Shown here: positions 23,415-32,060 of the stretch, piece after piece | Numbering within the stretch: the first letter of the stretch is position 1 | Layout: each line of letters opens with the position of its first letter | Source of the DNA: Actinomadura xylanilytica | GTDB taxonomy: Bacteria; Actinomycetota; Actinomycetes; Streptosporangiales; Streptosporangiaceae | Length of the DNA: 64,000 nt | NCBI RefSeq assembly: GCF_030283145.1 | Contig: NZ_JASNWE010000003.1 | Coordinates: 1,240,001 to 1,304,000 of the forward strand | Direction: 5' to 3' | Program-made: the position numbers and the translations under genes | The notes under the pieces: generated by a model | What the model was told of the DNA's origin: nothing | The model's database searches: none | What the model saw: the letters and a program-made list of their open reading frames with translations, nothing else

Positions 23415-23993
23415 ATGAACGACCACGAGGTGCACGAGGAGTGCCTGCGGCTCCTACGGGAGGGACTGCCGGTGCCCGAGCCGGCCGCCTGGGAGGAAGG
23501 ACGGGACTTCCTTCCGCTCGGCCTCGACGTGGACGGCGACGTCGCCGTCGTCAGCTTCCTCCATCAGACCGGCGGTATGCCGAGCCGGGTCCCCCCGTTC
23601 ATCGAGGGCTGGACGTTCCACCGCCGCGACGGCGAGTGGATGGAGCTGGGCGGCGCCGGCGGGTGCGCCCCGGACGAGCCGCTCGCCCGGCGCTCCGCCG
23701 ACGACCTGGGGGGCCACCTCCAGCGGTACGGGGCCGGCCGGACGGTCCGCAACGCCAACCGGCTCCTGCCCTGGGGCGCCAAGTGGGTCAACCAGGTCCA
23801 GCTCCGCGTCTCGACCGAGGTGACCCGGATCCGGGTCGGCAAGCGGGTGCTCGACGTTCCCGGGCACGGCCATGTGGTGGTGGTGTGGGCGGCCCGCCGG
23901 GGCCCGGTCATCGAGGCGCTCGCCGACGACGGCTCGGTGCTGGACGCGCTCGACCTGGACCGTCCGTCCGTCCCCGCACGCCAGCGGCTCTGA
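23415..23993 (+). CDS. Conserved hypothetical protein
   Basis: 192 residues, soluble, no signal peptide. The protein begins MNDHEVHEECLRLLREG. It has aromatic-rich patches (PPFIEGWTFHRRDGEWMELG, NRLLPWGAKWVNQVQLRVST) and a C-terminal beta-rich part (RVLDVPGHGHVVVVWAARRG). I do not recognise the family. Codon use and GC3 fit a real gene. It appears to be a single-gene unit between a membrane protein and a TetR regulator. Alternatives would need a profile search. Confidence 0.65.
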   Translation: MNDHEVHEECLRLLREGLPVPEPAAWEEGRDFLPLGLDVDGDVAVVSFLHQTGGMPSRVPPFIEGWTFHRRDGEWMELGGAGGCAPDEPLARRSADDLGGHLQRYGAGRTVRNANRLLPWGAKWVNQVQLRVSTEVTRIRVGKRVLDVPGHGHVVVVWAARRGPVIEALADDGSVLDALDLDRPSVPARQRL

Positions 23994-24036
23994 CCCGCCC
24001 GGCCATCCTTGTGCCCGCCGTTGGACCGTTATATTT

Positions 24037-24048
24037 GACCGATCGATC
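24037..24048. promoter_or_regulatory. TetR operator half of a repeated GACCGATCGATC site (upstream of regulator)
   Basis: GACCGATCGATC overlaps the TTGACC -35 region of the TetR gene (TAGGGT -10 at 24059-24064, 18-nt spacer, then 7 nt to the ATG at 24072). The same 12-mer recurs at 24699-24710 before the SDR gene. The core GATCGATC is self-complementary. Confidence 0.65.
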
Positions 24049-24071
24049 TACATCGCTCTAGGGTCGGGTCC

Positions 24072-24653
24072 ATGGCGAGGACCAAGGAGTTCGACCCGGA
24101 CGCGGTGCTTCAGCGCGCGCTGGAGCTGTTCTGGGAGCGCGGCTACGAGGCGACCTCGATGGCCGACCTCGTGGCGCACCTCGGCATCGCCCGCGCGAGC
24201 CTCTACGCCACCTACGGCGGCAAGCACGAGCTCTACCTCAAGGCGCTCGGCTGCTACCTCGGCAGAACCGACCCCATGATCATCGATGCGCTGTCCCAGC
24301 CGGGCCCGGCACTGCCGGCCGTCCGGTCGCTGATCGAGCGGTTCGCCGACCAGTCGGCCGGCGATCCGCGCAACCTCGGATGCATGGTGGTGAACGCGGC
24401 CGTCGAGCTGGCGGCCAGGGACCCTGAGGCCGCCCGCCTGGTCGAGTCGAGCTGGAACACTCTGGAGACGGCGCTGACCTCGGCGCTGATCCGGGCCCGC
24501 GCCCAGGGCGAGCTCGCGCCCGACAAGGACCCCCGAAGGCTCGCCCGGTTCCTGCTGGTGCTGTTCCAGGGGATCCGGGTGCTCGGCCGGACGCCCGGCG
24601 AGTCCGCGCGGCTCCGCGACGCCACTGCCGAGGCCCTCGCCCTGCTCTCCTGA
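24072..24653 (+). CDS. TetR/AcrR family transcriptional regulator
   Basis: 193 residues. The DNA-binding region is FDPDAVLQRALELFWERGYE then TSMADLVAHLGIARASLYAT and YGGKHELYLKAL, with the helix-turn-helix at about 25-50. The C-terminal part ending RLARFLLVLFQGIRVLGRTP fits the ligand domain of this subgroup. The SDR gene follows 73 bp downstream on the same strand. Both genes carry the 12-mer GACCGATCGATC in their promoters, so the regulator most likely represses itself and the SDR gene until an unknown ligand binds. Confidence 0.9.
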   Translation: MARTKEFDPDAVLQRALELFWERGYEATSMADLVAHLGIARASLYATYGGKHELYLKALGCYLGRTDPMIIDALSQPGPALPAVRSLIERFADQSAGDPRNLGCMVVNAAVELAARDPEAARLVESSWNTLETALTSALIRARAQGELAPDKDPRRLARFLLVLFQGIRVLGRTPGESARLRDATAEALALLS

Positions 24654-24698
24654 CCCGTCCCTGTCCCTGCGGACGGGCTTCGTCGACCCCGTTTTCTA

Positions 24699-24710
24699 GA
24701 CCGATCGATC
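24699..24710. promoter_or_regulatory. TetR operator copy upstream of the SDR gene
   Basis: Second GACCGATCGATC, 16 nt before the SDR start and following the TetR stop by 45 nt. Identity with the site before the TetR gene supports one regulator binding both. Confidence 0.65.
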
Positions 24711-24726
24711 CTGAAAGAAGGCAGTC

Positions 24727-25479
24727 ATGACCGCACGCTTCACCGGCAAGGTCGTCCTGATCACCGGCGGCGGCACCGGCATCGGCCGCGCCACCGCCCT
24801 CGCGTTCGGCCGGGAGGGCGCCACCGTCATGGTCTCCGGCCGCAGGGCCGAGCCCCTCGCCGAGACCGTGAAGCTGATCGAGGCCGAGGGCGGCCGGGCC
24901 GACCACGCCACCGCCGACGTGTCCCGCTCGGCCGACGTCGAACGGCTCGTCGCCACCACCGTGGCCCGGCACGGCGGCCTGCACGTGGCGTTCAACAACG
25001 CCGGGGTGCTCGGCGCGGGCCCCGTCCCCGACCTCGACGAGGACACCTGGAACGCCATGGTCGGCACCAACCTCACCGGCGTGTTCCTGTCGATGAAGCA
25101 CGAGATCGCGCACATGCGCGGCAACGGCGGCGGGACGATCGTCAACACCGCGTCCAACCCGGTCACCGCGGTCCCCGGGCTCGGCGCGTACGCGGCCACC
25201 AAGGAGGCCGTCGTCGCGCTCACCCGCGCCGCCGCCCGCGACGCCATCGGCGACGGCGTCCGGATCACCGCGGTCGCCCCCGGCCCGGTGGACGCGCCGA
25301 TGACCTTCCTGCCCGGGGAGGCCCCGGCGGACCGCGACGCCCGCCTCGCCCCGCACATCCCGATCGGCCGCGTCGGCGGCGCCGCCGAGATCGCCGCCGC
25401 CGTCCTGTGGCTCGCCTCGCCCGAGTCGGCCTTCGTCGTCGGCCACGGCCTGGTCATCGACGGCGGCGTCTCCGCCTGA
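24727..25479 (+). CDS. SDR family NAD(P)-dependent oxidoreductase
   Basis: 250 residues of classical short-chain dehydrogenase. Cofactor loop TGGGTGIGRA near residue 14, VSGRRAEP after strand 2 (Arg pair suggests NADP), ADVSRSADV, NNAG at about 90, and the YxxxK pair in LGAYAATKEAVVALTRAA. The usual catalytic Ser two residues before the loop is in VNTASNP. It ends HGLVIDGGVSA. Substrate not predictable. It is probably controlled by the preceding TetR regulator through the shared operator. It converges with the next two-component operon. Confidence 0.9.
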   Translation: MTARFTGKVVLITGGGTGIGRATALAFGREGATVMVSGRRAEPLAETVKLIEAEGGRADHATADVSRSADVERLVATTVARHGGLHVAFNNAGVLGAGPVPDLDEDTWNAMVGTNLTGVFLSMKHEIAHMRGNGGGTIVNTASNPVTAVPGLGAYAATKEAVVALTRAAARDAIGDGVRITAVAPGPVDAPMTFLPGEAPADRDARLAPHIPIGRVGGAAEIAAAVLWLASPESAFVVGHGLVIDGGVSA

Positions 25480-25494
25480 CGTCCGCCGGACGGG

Positions 25495-26100
25495 TCAGAG
25501 CCAGCCGAGGTCGCGGGCCACGCGGGCGGCGGCGTGCCGGTTCTCCACGCCGAGCTTGGTGACGGCGGCCGACAGGTAGTTGCGGACGGTCCCCTCCGAC
25601 AGGCCGAGGCCGCGCGCGATGCGGGACACCGGGGCGCCGCCCGCGGCGGCGCGCAGGGCGTCGAGCTCGCGCGGGGTGAGCGGGCACTCCTCGGCGGCGA
25701 GCGCGTCGGCGGCGAGCTGCGGGTCGATGTAGCGGGCGCCGTCCGCGACCTGCCGGATGACCTGCGCGAGCCGCGCGCCCGGGGCGTCCTTGCCGAGGAA
25801 GCCGCGCACCCCCGCGGCCATCGCCCGGCGCAGGTTGCCGGGACGGCCGTGCGCGGTCACGATCACCAGCCGGCAGCCGGGCAGCTCGCGGGACAGCCGC
25901 TCGGCGGCGGCGAGCCCGTCCAGGCCGGGCATGTCGATGTCGAGCACGGCGACGTCGGGCTCGAGGGCCAGCGCCCGCTCGACCGCCTCGTCGCCGCGGC
26001 CGACGTCGGCGGCGACCTCGATACCGTCCTCGGTCTCCAGCAGCAGCACCAGCGCCTCCCGGATCAGCAGGTGGTCGTCGGCCAGCAGCACCCTGATCAT
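25495..26100 (-). CDS. NarL-family response regulator
   Basis: 201 residues. Receiver domain MIRVLLADDHLLIREALVLL, phospho-acceptor near D54 (VAVLDIDMPGLDGL), conserved Thr and Lys in VIVTAHG and GFLGKDAPG. The LuxR-type HTH is LTPRELDALRAAAGG then ARGLGLSEGTVRNYLSAAVT and LGVENRHAAA. It is the DesR-like type. The start overlaps the stop of the kinase gene (ATGA), a translationally coupled pair. It belongs to the group often controlling an ABC exporter or membrane fluidity. The orphan ABC ATPase 1.2 kb upstream on the same strand could be related. Confidence 0.9.
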   Translation of the reverse strand: MIRVLLADDHLLIREALVLLLETEDGIEVAADVGRGDEAVERALALEPDVAVLDIDMPGLDGLAAAERLSRELPGCRLVIVTAHGRPGNLRRAMAAGVRGFLGKDAPGARLAQVIRQVADGARYIDPQLAADALAAEECPLTPRELDALRAAAGGAPVSRIARGLGLSEGTVRNYLSAAVTKLGVENRHAAARVARDLGWL

Positions 26101-27254
26101 GTGTCTCCCCCCGGCCCGGCCGGCACCGCCGCCGCCACCCGGAACGTCCCGTCGCCCACCGGGCCGGCGCTGAACTCGCCGCCCGCCGCCGCGATCCGCT
26201 CGGCCAGGCCCGCCAGGCCGCTGCCGGCCTCGCCCGCCGAGCGGCGCGCGGCACCGTCGTTGCTGATCTCCACCCGGACCCGGGCCGCGTCGGCCGCGAC
26301 CGTGATCACGCACCAGGTGGCGCTGGAGTGCCGGAGCACGTTGGTGGCCGCCTCCCGCGCGACCCAGCCGAGCGGCTCGTGCACGTGCGCGGGCAGCTCC
26401 GGGGAGATCTCCGGGGCCGCGCAGCTGATCCCGGCCGCGCGCAGCACCGCCGACATGCCGTCCAGCTCGGTGCGCAGCGACGTCGCCCGGTAGCCGCGGA
26501 CGATCTCCCGGACGTCGCGGACCGAGTCGCGCGCCACCGTCTGGATCTCGGTGAGCTCCTTGCGGACCCGGCCGGGATCGCGTTCCAGGTACCGCTCGGC
26601 GACCTCGGCGCGCAGCGCGACCGCCTGGAGGCTGTGGCCGAGGACGTCGTGCAGGTCGCGGGCGAAGCGGAGCCGCTCCTCGCCGACGGCCGAGCGGGCC
26701 AGCTCGGCGCGCGCCTCCCGCAGTTCCTGGACGACATGGAAGAACCAGACCGTCACATACCCAGAGAACGCCGCCATCGGGATGCCCGTCACCTCGTACA
26801 GCAGGGTCGGGCCGGGCAGCCCCAGGACCAGCCCGTACACCGGCGTGAGGACGGTCGCCGCCGCCGTCGCGCCGATCGCCTGCCGCATCGGCAGCACGAT
26901 CGCGATGAGGCCGGCGTGCACGACCAGGGCGTTGCCCCAGCCGCCCCCGGTGCCGAGCAGCGCCGGGAGCGCCCAGCAGACGGCGACGATCGCGGCCAGG
27001 CCGAAGCGGTGGCCGGGAGCGGTGCGCCGCATCAGGTTGAGCCACAGCAGCCGCCCGTACAGGGCGGCCACCGCGCCCGTGCCGGCCACCGCGAGGGCGA
27101 CGCGGCCCGGGTCGCGCCGGTCGAACAGCTCGTACCAGAAGGCGGGCAGCAGGATCCCGGCGAGGGTCACCAGCGTGATCGCCACGATGATCGCGGCGAT
27201 CACCGTGGGACGCGGAATCCTGGGCTGCACCGGTCCTGCCGCCTCTGCTGTCAC
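26097..27254 (-). CDS. DesK-like sensor histidine kinase
   Basis: 385 residues with five or six transmembrane segments in the first 165 residues (VIAAIIVAITLVTLAGILLP, VALAVAGTGAVAALYGRLLW, FGLAAIVAVCWALPALLG, AVLTPVYGLVLGLPG and others). Dimerisation/phospho-acceptor box RLRFARDLHDVLGHSLQAVA with the His, and ATPase region WVAREAATNVLRHSSATW (N box) and GSGLAGLAERI. It phosphorylates the response regulator encoded next. The signal is unknown. Confidence 0.9.
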   Translation of the reverse strand: MTAEAAGPVQPRIPRPTVIAAIIVAITLVTLAGILLPAFWYELFDRRDPGRVALAVAGTGAVAALYGRLLWLNLMRRTAPGHRFGLAAIVAVCWALPALLGTGGGWGNALVVHAGLIAIVLPMRQAIGATAAATVLTPVYGLVLGLPGPTLLYEVTGIPMAAFSGYVTVWFFHVVQELREARAELARSAVGEERLRFARDLHDVLGHSLQAVALRAEVAERYLERDPGRVRKELTEIQTVARDSVRDVREIVRGYRATSLRTELDGMSAVLRAAGISCAAPEISPELPAHVHEPLGWVAREAATNVLRHSSATWCVITVAADAARVRVEISNDGAARRSAGEAGSGLAGLAERIAAAGGEFSAGPVGDGTFRVAAAVPAGPGGDT

Positions 27255-27279
27255 GGGAGGGGGCCTCAGCGTACGCGCT

Positions 27280-27305
27280 TCCGGGCCGCGATCACGCGGC
27301 CCGGA
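27280..27305 (-). terminator. Hairpin at the 3' end of the orphan ABC ATPase gene
   Basis: Perfect 10-bp stem (CCGGGCCGCG against CGCGGCCCGG) with loop ATCA, overlapping the ABC gene stop codon. It lies between that gene and the kinase/regulator pair, suggesting separate transcripts. Confidence 0.6.
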
Positions 27306-27948
27306 GCCGGGCGGAGTCGCGGCCGGTGACCAGCGCGCCCTCGTCCAGGACCCCGACCCGGTCGGCGCGGCACGCCTCGTGCGGGTCGCGGGTGGCCAGG
27401 ACCACGCCCACGCCCTGCCCGGCCAGGAGCCGCAGCACCGCCCGGACCTCCCGCGCGGACGCCTCGTCCAGTCCGGCGGTGGGCTCGTCCAGGAGGAGCA
27501 CGTCGGACCGTCCGACCAGGGCCAGCGCGAGGTCCAGCAGGCGCCGCCGTCCCGCCGTGAGCCGCTCGAACGGCTCGTCCGCCGCGTCCGCCAGCCCGAC
27601 CAGCCGCAGCGCCTCGTCCCGGCCGAGCGGGTCGAGCGTCCAGCGCCGCCAGGTGCCGACGATCTCGGCGACGGTCAGCCCGGGGAACAGACCGCCGTCG
27701 CGCCAGACCGCGCCCGTCCGCGCCGACCCGGCACGGGCGTACGGGTCGGCGCCCGCCACGCGGACCGTGCCGCCCGCCGGCCGCCGCAGGCCCGCCAGGA
27801 TCTCCAGCAGCGTCGTCTTGCCCGCCCCGTACCGGCCAAGGATCGCGTAGACCTCCCCTTCGGCCACGGTGAACGAGACAGTGCCGGCGGCCTTCCGCCC
27901 ACCAGGACGTGCCTGCAACTCGCGTACCTCGATCACGGGTGCCTTCAT
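27292..27948 (-). CDS. ABC transporter ATP-binding protein (orphan)
   Basis: 218 residues from the ATG at 27948, three codons after another ATG (27957). GGAGGG lies almost against the start. Walker A is GRYGAGKTTL, Walker B VLLLDEPTAGLD, and the H-loop His is replaced in VVLATRDPHEA. The signature motif is degenerate: RLTAGRRRLLDLALAL instead of LSGGQ. VFTVAEGEVYAILG-like N-terminus fits a type-2 exporter subunit. No permease is encoded beside it, so its partner must be elsewhere, or it is a relic of a larger operon. Confidence 0.8.
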   Translation of the reverse strand: MKAPVIEVRELQARPGGRKAAGTVSFTVAEGEVYAILGRYGAGKTTLLEILAGLRRPAGGTVRVAGADPYARAGSARTGAVWRDGGLFPGLTVAEIVGTWRRWTLDPLGRDEALRLVGLADAADEPFERLTAGRRRLLDLALALVGRSDVLLLDEPTAGLDEASAREVRAVLRLLAGQGVGVVLATRDPHEACRADRVGVLDEGALVTGRDSARLRAA

Positions 27949-28056
27949 GCCCTCCATGCTGCCGTCCGTCCGCCCTGGTGGGCAGTCACGCGCGTCAGGA
28001 GCCGGCCGGGACGTTCGCACGGTCCACCCATGACATCTGTCAGGCGGGTACGGGGG

Positions 28057-29220
28057 TCACGCGCGCACGAGGGTGTCCAGGCTGAGCTCGTCCGGGCGGG
28101 TGAGCCCGGACAGCGTCATCGTCAGCTCCAGTTCGGCGAGGATGCAGCGCAGCACGTGCCGGACACCCGCCTCACCGCCCAGCGCCAGGCCGTAGGCGTA
28201 CGGACGAGCCACCAGTACCGCCTGCGCCCCCAGCGCGAGCGCCTTGACGACGTCGGCACCTGTACGGACGCCGCTGTCGAACAGCACGGAGATCTGGTTC
28301 CCCACGGCGTCCGCCACCGCGGGCAGCGCGTCGAGCGAGGCGACGGCTCCGTCCACCTGCCGGCCGCCGTGGTTGGACACGATCACCGCGTCCATCCCCG
28401 CGTGCACGGCACGCCGCGCGTCGTCGGGATGCTGGATGCCCTTCAGCGCGATCGGGCCGTCCCAGTGCTCCCGCAGGAACGCCAGGTCTTCCCAGGTCAG
28501 CGACGGATTGCCGAAGTTGGCGATCCAGTGCAGCAGGGCGGTGTCGCGGTTGGCGTCGGTGACCGGCCCGCCGACGGCCTGCTGGAACACCGGGTCGCTG
28601 AAGTAGTTCGCCACGCCGATGCCGCGCAGGAACGGCAGGTACGCCTGGTCGAGGTCGCGGGGACGCCACGCCAGGGTGAAGGTGTCGAGCGTGACCACCA
28701 GCGCCGTGTACCCGGCTGCCTTCGCCCGTTCCAGGAAGCTGACGGCCAGGTCGCGGTCCTTGGGCCAGTAGAGCTGGTACCAGCGGGCCCCGTCGCCGTT
28801 CGCCTCCGCCACGTCCTCCATCGCGTACGAGGAGGCCGTGCTCAGCACCATCGGCACCCCGGCCGCCTGCGCCGCCCGCGCCACCGCCAGCTCACCGTCC
28901 GGGTGCAGGATCGACTGCACGCCGATCGGCGCCAACAGCACCGGCGCGGGCATCGCAGTGCCGAGCACGCGCACCGACAGGTCGCGTTCGGCCACGTCGC
29001 GCAGCATGCGCGGGACGATCCGCCACCGGTCGAACGCGGCCCGGTTGGCCCGCGCGGTCGCCTCGCTGCCCGCCGAGCCCGCCACGTACCCGAACGCCTG
29101 CGCCGAGAGCCTCCGCTCGGCGAGCCCCTCCAGCCCGGTCAGGTCGGTGGGCAGCTCGGGAAGCACATCTCCGAGGCCCTTGAGGTAGATCTCGTTCTGG
29201 AAATCGGCCAGCGCGCTCAT
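28057..29220 (-). CDS. FMN-dependent alpha-hydroxy acid oxidase, lactate 2-monooxygenase-like
   Basis: 387 residues from the ATG at 29220, preceded by GGAGG at good spacing. A frame continues upstream but reads through the divergent promoter. FMN enzymes of this family oxidise L-2-hydroxy acids. The active-site region VSNHGGRQVDGAVASLDALP has the catalytic His and Arg. DSGVRTGADVVKALALGAQA binds the FMN phosphate. LAPIGVQSILHPDGELA, TASSYAMEDV and LKGIQHPDDA are as in lactate 2-monooxygenase of Mycobacterium, which gives acetate and CO2 from lactate. The length matches that subgroup. Divergent from parC, with 199 bp between starts. Confidence 0.88.
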   Translation of the reverse strand: MSALADFQNEIYLKGLGDVLPELPTDLTGLEGLAERRLSAQAFGYVAGSAGSEATARANRAAFDRWRIVPRMLRDVAERDLSVRVLGTAMPAPVLLAPIGVQSILHPDGELAVARAAQAAGVPMVLSTASSYAMEDVAEANGDGARWYQLYWPKDRDLAVSFLERAKAAGYTALVVTLDTFTLAWRPRDLDQAYLPFLRGIGVANYFSDPVFQQAVGGPVTDANRDTALLHWIANFGNPSLTWEDLAFLREHWDGPIALKGIQHPDDARRAVHAGMDAVIVSNHGGRQVDGAVASLDALPAVADAVGNQISVLFDSGVRTGADVVKALALGAQAVLVARPYAYGLALGGEAGVRHVLRCILAELELTMTLSGLTRPDELSLDTLVRA

Positions 29221-29419
29221 GAAACCTCCGGCGGGACGCGGCGCACGGGGCCGCTGCGAAACCAATCCGTTCCAGCGACAATGTCCCACGTGACGGCCGT
29301 CCCCCACGAGCCCGGGGGCGGGCGCCGCGGGGCCGGAAACCGGCGCGAATCGGCCAACCGCGGCGGCGCGCCGGGTGGGGCGGGCGAAAGATGTCCCCCG
29401 GACCGGCAACAATGTGCTC

Positions 29420-31993
29420 ATGGCACGACGCGGATCCCAAGCCCCTCCCCCGCCGCCGGACTTCGAAGAGAACATCGTCGACGTCGATGTCTCCGAGGAG
29501 ATGCGCGGAAGCTACCTCGAGTACGCCTACTCGGTCATCTACCAGCGGGCGCTTCCCGACGCGCGCGACGGGCTCAAGCCCGTCCAGCGGCGGATCCTGT
29601 ACTCGATGAACGAGATGGGGCTGCGCCCCGAGCGGGGGCACGTCAAGTGCGCCCGCGTCGTCGGGGAGGTGATGGGCAAGCTGCATCCGCACGGCGACAG
29701 CGCCATCTACGACGCGATGGTGCGGCTGGCCCAGCCCTGGGCGATGCGGATCCCCCTGGTCGACGGGCACGGCAACTTCGGATCGCTCGGCGGCGACGAC
29801 ATGCCGGCCGCCATGCGGTACACCGAGGCGCGGCTGTCCCGCGCGGCGATGCAGATGGTCGCCTCCATCGACGAGGACACCGTCGACTTCCGGCCCAACT
29901 ACGACGGCCAGGAGACCGAGCCCGAGGTCCTGCCCGCCGCGTTCCCCAACCTGCTGGTGAACGGCGCGTCCGGCATCGCGGTCGGCATGGCGACCAACAT
30001 GGCGCCGCACAACCTCGGCGAGATCGTCGCCGCGGCCCGGCACCTGATCGACCATCCGGACGCCTCGCTCGAGGACCTGATGCGCTTCGTGCCCGGCCCC
30101 GACCTGCCCACCGGCGGCAAGATCGTCGGGCTGGACGGGATCCGCGACGCCTACCTGACCGGCCGCGGCACCTTCCGCACCCGCGCCACCACCCGGATCG
30201 AGAGCGTCACCCCGCGGCGCAAGGGCATCGTCGTCTCCGAGCTGCCCTACGCGGTCGGCCCCGAGCGGGTCAAGGCGAAGATCAAGGAACTGGTCAACGC
30301 CAAGAAGATCAACGGGATCGCCGATCTGAAGGACCTCACCGACCGCAACGTCGGGCTGCGCCTGGTCATCGAGATCAAGAACGGTTTCAACCCCGAGGGC
30401 GTGCTCGCCGAGCTCTACCGGCTGACGCCGATGGAGGAGACCTTCGGCATCAACAACGTCGCGCTGGTCGACGGCCAGCCGCGCACGCTCGGCCTGCGCG
30501 AGCTGCTCCAGGTCTACGTCGGCCACCGCCTCGACGTGGTCCGGCGCCGGTCGCAGTTCCGCCGCCGCAAGCGCGAGGACCGGCTGCACCTGATCGACGG
30601 CCTGCTGGTCGCGCTGCTCAACATCGACGAGGTCATCCAGGTCATCCGGCAGAGCGACGACGCCGGGCAGGCCAAGCAGCGGCTGATGCAGATCTTCGAG
30701 CTGTCGGAGATCCAGGCCCAGTACATCCTGGACACCCCGCTGCGCCGGCTCACCCGCTACGACCGGCTCGAGCTGGAGAAGGAGAAGGAGCAGCTGCGCC
30801 GCGAGATCGCCGCGCTGACCGCGATCCTCGACTCCGAGAAGAAGCTGCGCTCGGTGGTCTCGCGCGAGATGGCCGACGTCGCCTCCGAGTTCGGCACCCC
30901 GCGCCGCACCGTCCTGCTGGAGGCGTCCGGCCAGACCAAGGCCGCCGCGGTGCCGCTGGAGGTGCCCGACGACCCGTGCATGGTGCTGCTGTCGTCCACC
31001 GGGCTGATGGCCCGCACGCACGGCCCCGAGCCGCTGGCGACCGAGGGCGCCCGCGCCCCGCACGACGTGCTGCTCGCCTGCGTCCCGGCCACGGCGCGCG
31101 GCCAGATCGGCGCGGTCACCTCGCTCGGACGCATGATCCGGATCGACGTGCTCGACCTGCCGACGCTGCCGCCGTCGGCGAGCCCGCCGTCCCTGGCCGG
31201 CGGCGCCCCGGTCACCGAGTACGTCGACCTCGCGCCGGGCGAGACCGTGGTCGGGGTCGGCGCCATCGCCGACACCGGCGGCGGCCTGGCGCTCGGCACC
31301 GCCCAGGGCGTGGTCAAACGGGTCGCCCCCGACTTCCCCGCCAACCGCGACGAGTTCGAGGTGATCGGCCTCAAGGACGGCGACACGGTCGTCGGCGCCG
31401 TCCAGCTCCTCTCCGAGGAGCAGCACCTGGTCTTCATCACCAGCGACGCCCAGCTCCTGCACTTCAGCGCCGCCAACGTCCGCCCCCAGGGCCGCCCGGC
31501 CGGCGGCATGGCGGGCGTCAAGCTCGCCACCGACGCGCACGTCGTCTGGTTCGGCGCGCTCGACCCCGGCCGCGAGTCCCGCGTGGTGACCATCTCCGGC
31601 TCGTCCTCGGCGCTGCCCGGCACCCAGACCGGCGCGATCAAGGTGGCCGACTTCGCCGACTTCCCGGCCAAGGGCCGCGCCACCGGCGGCGTCCGGTCGC
31701 ACCGCTTCCTCAAGGGCGAGGACTCCCTGATCATGGCCTGGGCGGGCCCGGTCCCGCTCCGCGCCATCGGCGCCGACGGCACGTTCCTCACCCTCACCAC
31801 CGAGCTGGGCCGCCGCGACGGCTCCGGCGAGAAGCTCGACAAGAGCGTGGCGGCGATCAGCGGCCCGCTGGGCCCGTTCCCCGGCGACGCCGCGAGCGGC
31901 GAACCCGCCAGGGCGGACTCCGCCGGTGACGAGTCCGGCGCCGGCGCGGACGGCTCAGGCGAAGGCGAAGGCGAGCCGCCCGCCGAGGAGTGA
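29420..31993 (+). CDS. parC: DNA topoisomerase IV subunit A / second GyrA-like protein
   Basis: 857 residues from the ATG at 29420. The breakage-reunion domain is complete: RALPDARDGLKPVQRRILY, then the quinolone-resistance region GKLHPHGDSAIYDAMVRLAQ, and the catalytic Tyr at about residue 134 in AAMRYTEARLS. A coiled-coil rich in Glu and Lys follows (YDRLELEKEKEQLRREIAAL). The C-terminal beta-pinwheel blades read GIVVSELPY and related motifs, then a Gly/Glu-rich tail (GSGEGEGEPPAEE). In Streptomyces this paralogue pairs with a ParE-type subunit to decatenate chromosomes. Here parE lies about 7 kb downstream on the opposite strand. AACAAT six bases before the ATG suggests a leaderless transcript. 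Confidence 0.95.
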   Translation: MARRGSQAPPPPPDFEENIVDVDVSEEMRGSYLEYAYSVIYQRALPDARDGLKPVQRRILYSMNEMGLRPERGHVKCARVVGEVMGKLHPHGDSAIYDAMVRLAQPWAMRIPLVDGHGNFGSLGGDDMPAAMRYTEARLSRAAMQMVASIDEDTVDFRPNYDGQETEPEVLPAAFPNLLVNGASGIAVGMATNMAPHNLGEIVAAARHLIDHPDASLEDLMRFVPGPDLPTGGKIVGLDGIRDAYLTGRGTFRTRATTRIESVTPRRKGIVVSELPYAVGPERVKAKIKELVNAKKINGIADLKDLTDRNVGLRLVIEIKNGFNPEGVLAELYRLTPMEETFGINNVALVDGQPRTLGLRELLQVYVGHRLDVVRRRSQFRRRKREDRLHLIDGLLVALLNIDEVIQVIRQSDDAGQAKQRLMQIFELSEIQAQYILDTPLRRLTRYDRLELEKEKEQLRREIAALTAILDSEKKLRSVVSREMADVASEFGTPRRTVLLEASGQTKAAAVPLEVPDDPCMVLLSSTGLMARTHGPEPLATEGARAPHDVLLACVPATARGQIGAVTSLGRMIRIDVLDLPTLPPSASPPSLAGGAPVTEYVDLAPGETVVGVGAIADTGGGLALGTAQGVVKRVAPDFPANRDEFEVIGLKDGDTVVGAVQLLSEEQHLVFITSDAQLLHFSAANVRPQGRPAGGMAGVKLATDAHVVWFGALDPGRESRVVTISGSSSALPGTQTGAIKVADFADFPAKGRATGGVRSHRFLKGEDSLIMAWAGPVPLRAIGADGTFLTLTTELGRRDGSGEKLDKSVAAISGPLGPFPGDAASGEPARADSAGDESGAGADGSGEGEGEPPAEE

Positions 31994-32018
31994 CCGACCC
32001 ACGACCTCCGGGCTCAGG

Positions 32019-32054
32019 GCCCCGGATCCGCCGACATCCGCGCGGATCCGGGGC
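32019..32054. terminator. Bidirectional terminator between parC and STM4015-E
   Basis: Perfect 13-bp stem (GCCCCGGATCCGC against GCGGATCCGGGGC) with a 10-nt loop, in the 67-bp gap between two convergent stops. Confidence 0.85.
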
Positions 32055-32060
32055 TCCGGG

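Noticed and set aside
28892..31702. 936-codon minus-strand frame across parC
   Set aside because: Antisense to the clear parC gene, composition only.
26551..31929. Very long plus-strand reading frame (1792 codons)
   Set aside because: It lies in another frame through the kinase, ABC, lactate monooxygenase and parC genes. The amino acid composition is Arg/Pro/Ala-rich without domains, typical of high-GC antisense or out-of-frame reading.
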